Made by a program: the position numbers and the translations under genes | From: Mesonia ostreae | GTDB lineage: Bacteria > Bacteroidota > Bacteroidia > Flavobacteriales > Flavobacteriaceae | NCBI RefSeq assembly: GCF_031845265.1 | Contig: NZ_JAVRBG010000001.1 | Location: forward strand, 355,676 to 419,675 | DNA: 64,000 nucleotides | Reading direction: 5' to 3' | Notes under the pieces: model-generated | The model's input: only the letters and a program-made list of their open reading frames with translations | The model's database searches: none | Told to the model about the DNA's origin: nothing | Shown here: positions 63,970 to 64,000 of the stretch, in pieces | How the letters are laid out: every line of letters begins with the position of its first letter | How positions within the stretch are numbered: position 1 is the first letter of the stretch

Positions 63970-64000
63970 GCTGTCCAGAATAGATTTTCTTATAATCTTC

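Overview
The window looks like a chromosome segment of a low-GC member of the Flavobacteriaceae (Bacteroidota). Evidence: a complete Flavobacteria-type dcw cluster; gliding genes gldA, gldB and gldC; a secreted protein with a type IX secretion (Por) C-terminal sorting domain; a GLPGLI-family protein beside a carboxypeptidase-regulatory/plug/barrel outer-membrane protein; and many TAnnTTTG promoter boxes, the Bacteroidota -7 consensus. I saw no rRNA, tRNA, prophage or CRISPR array.

Layout. 1-15386 (minus) is the cell-division and peptidoglycan operon mraZ-rsmH-ftsL-ftsI-murE-mraY-murD-ftsW-murG-murC-ftsQ-ftsA-ftsZ; ftsZ runs off the left edge. Its promoter region carries three 10-bp direct repeats that fit an MraZ operator. 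15681-17044 (plus) is an alpha/beta hydrolase plus engB. 17039-21583 holds gldB-gldC-unknown (minus), nadE (plus) and dnaG (minus; its primase zinc ligands are all replaced). 21798-27444 holds a TraB/Tiki-like lipoprotein, an ECF sigma factor/membrane regulator/outer-membrane protein operon, a polyprenyl synthase and a T9SS cargo protein. 27965-41606 is a long minus-strand run: DAHP synthase/chorismate mutase, M48 peptidase, rsgA, dtd, two DUF3857/transglutaminase-like proteins, a MazG-like enzyme, aroA, queA and rlmN, so shikimate enzymes are mixed with translation and tRNA-quality genes. 41772-44876 (plus) is gldA, metK (behind a SAM-II-like riboswitch) and a MarC protein. 44973-47102 is tex.

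47103-49562 begins accessory-looking DNA: octamer tandem repeats, a duplicated 203-bp palindromic element, an FAD oxidoreductase, and a HigBA-like toxin-antitoxin pair bracketed by 137-bp direct repeats copied from the 3' end of the neighbouring outer-membrane protein gene. 50331-56807 holds that gene, its GLPGLI partner, an acyl-CoA dehydrogenase and a 2-hydroxyacid dehydrogenase. 56889-58785 holds a lipoprotein and a barrel protein, each broken by an apparent single-base frameshift. 58919-63458 is a plus-strand run: SLC13 permease, DUF202, DUF6122, a secreted unknown, a deoxynucleoside kinase and a lipid-hydroxylase-like protein. The right edge has a short secreted ORF that ends in a REP-like hairpin.

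The most notable signals are the repeat-bracketed toxin-antitoxin cassette, in which all four differences between the repeats are synonymous, the SAM-II-like element with a possible competing helix, the MraZ-box triplet overlapping the promoter, and the two adjacent frameshifted genes.
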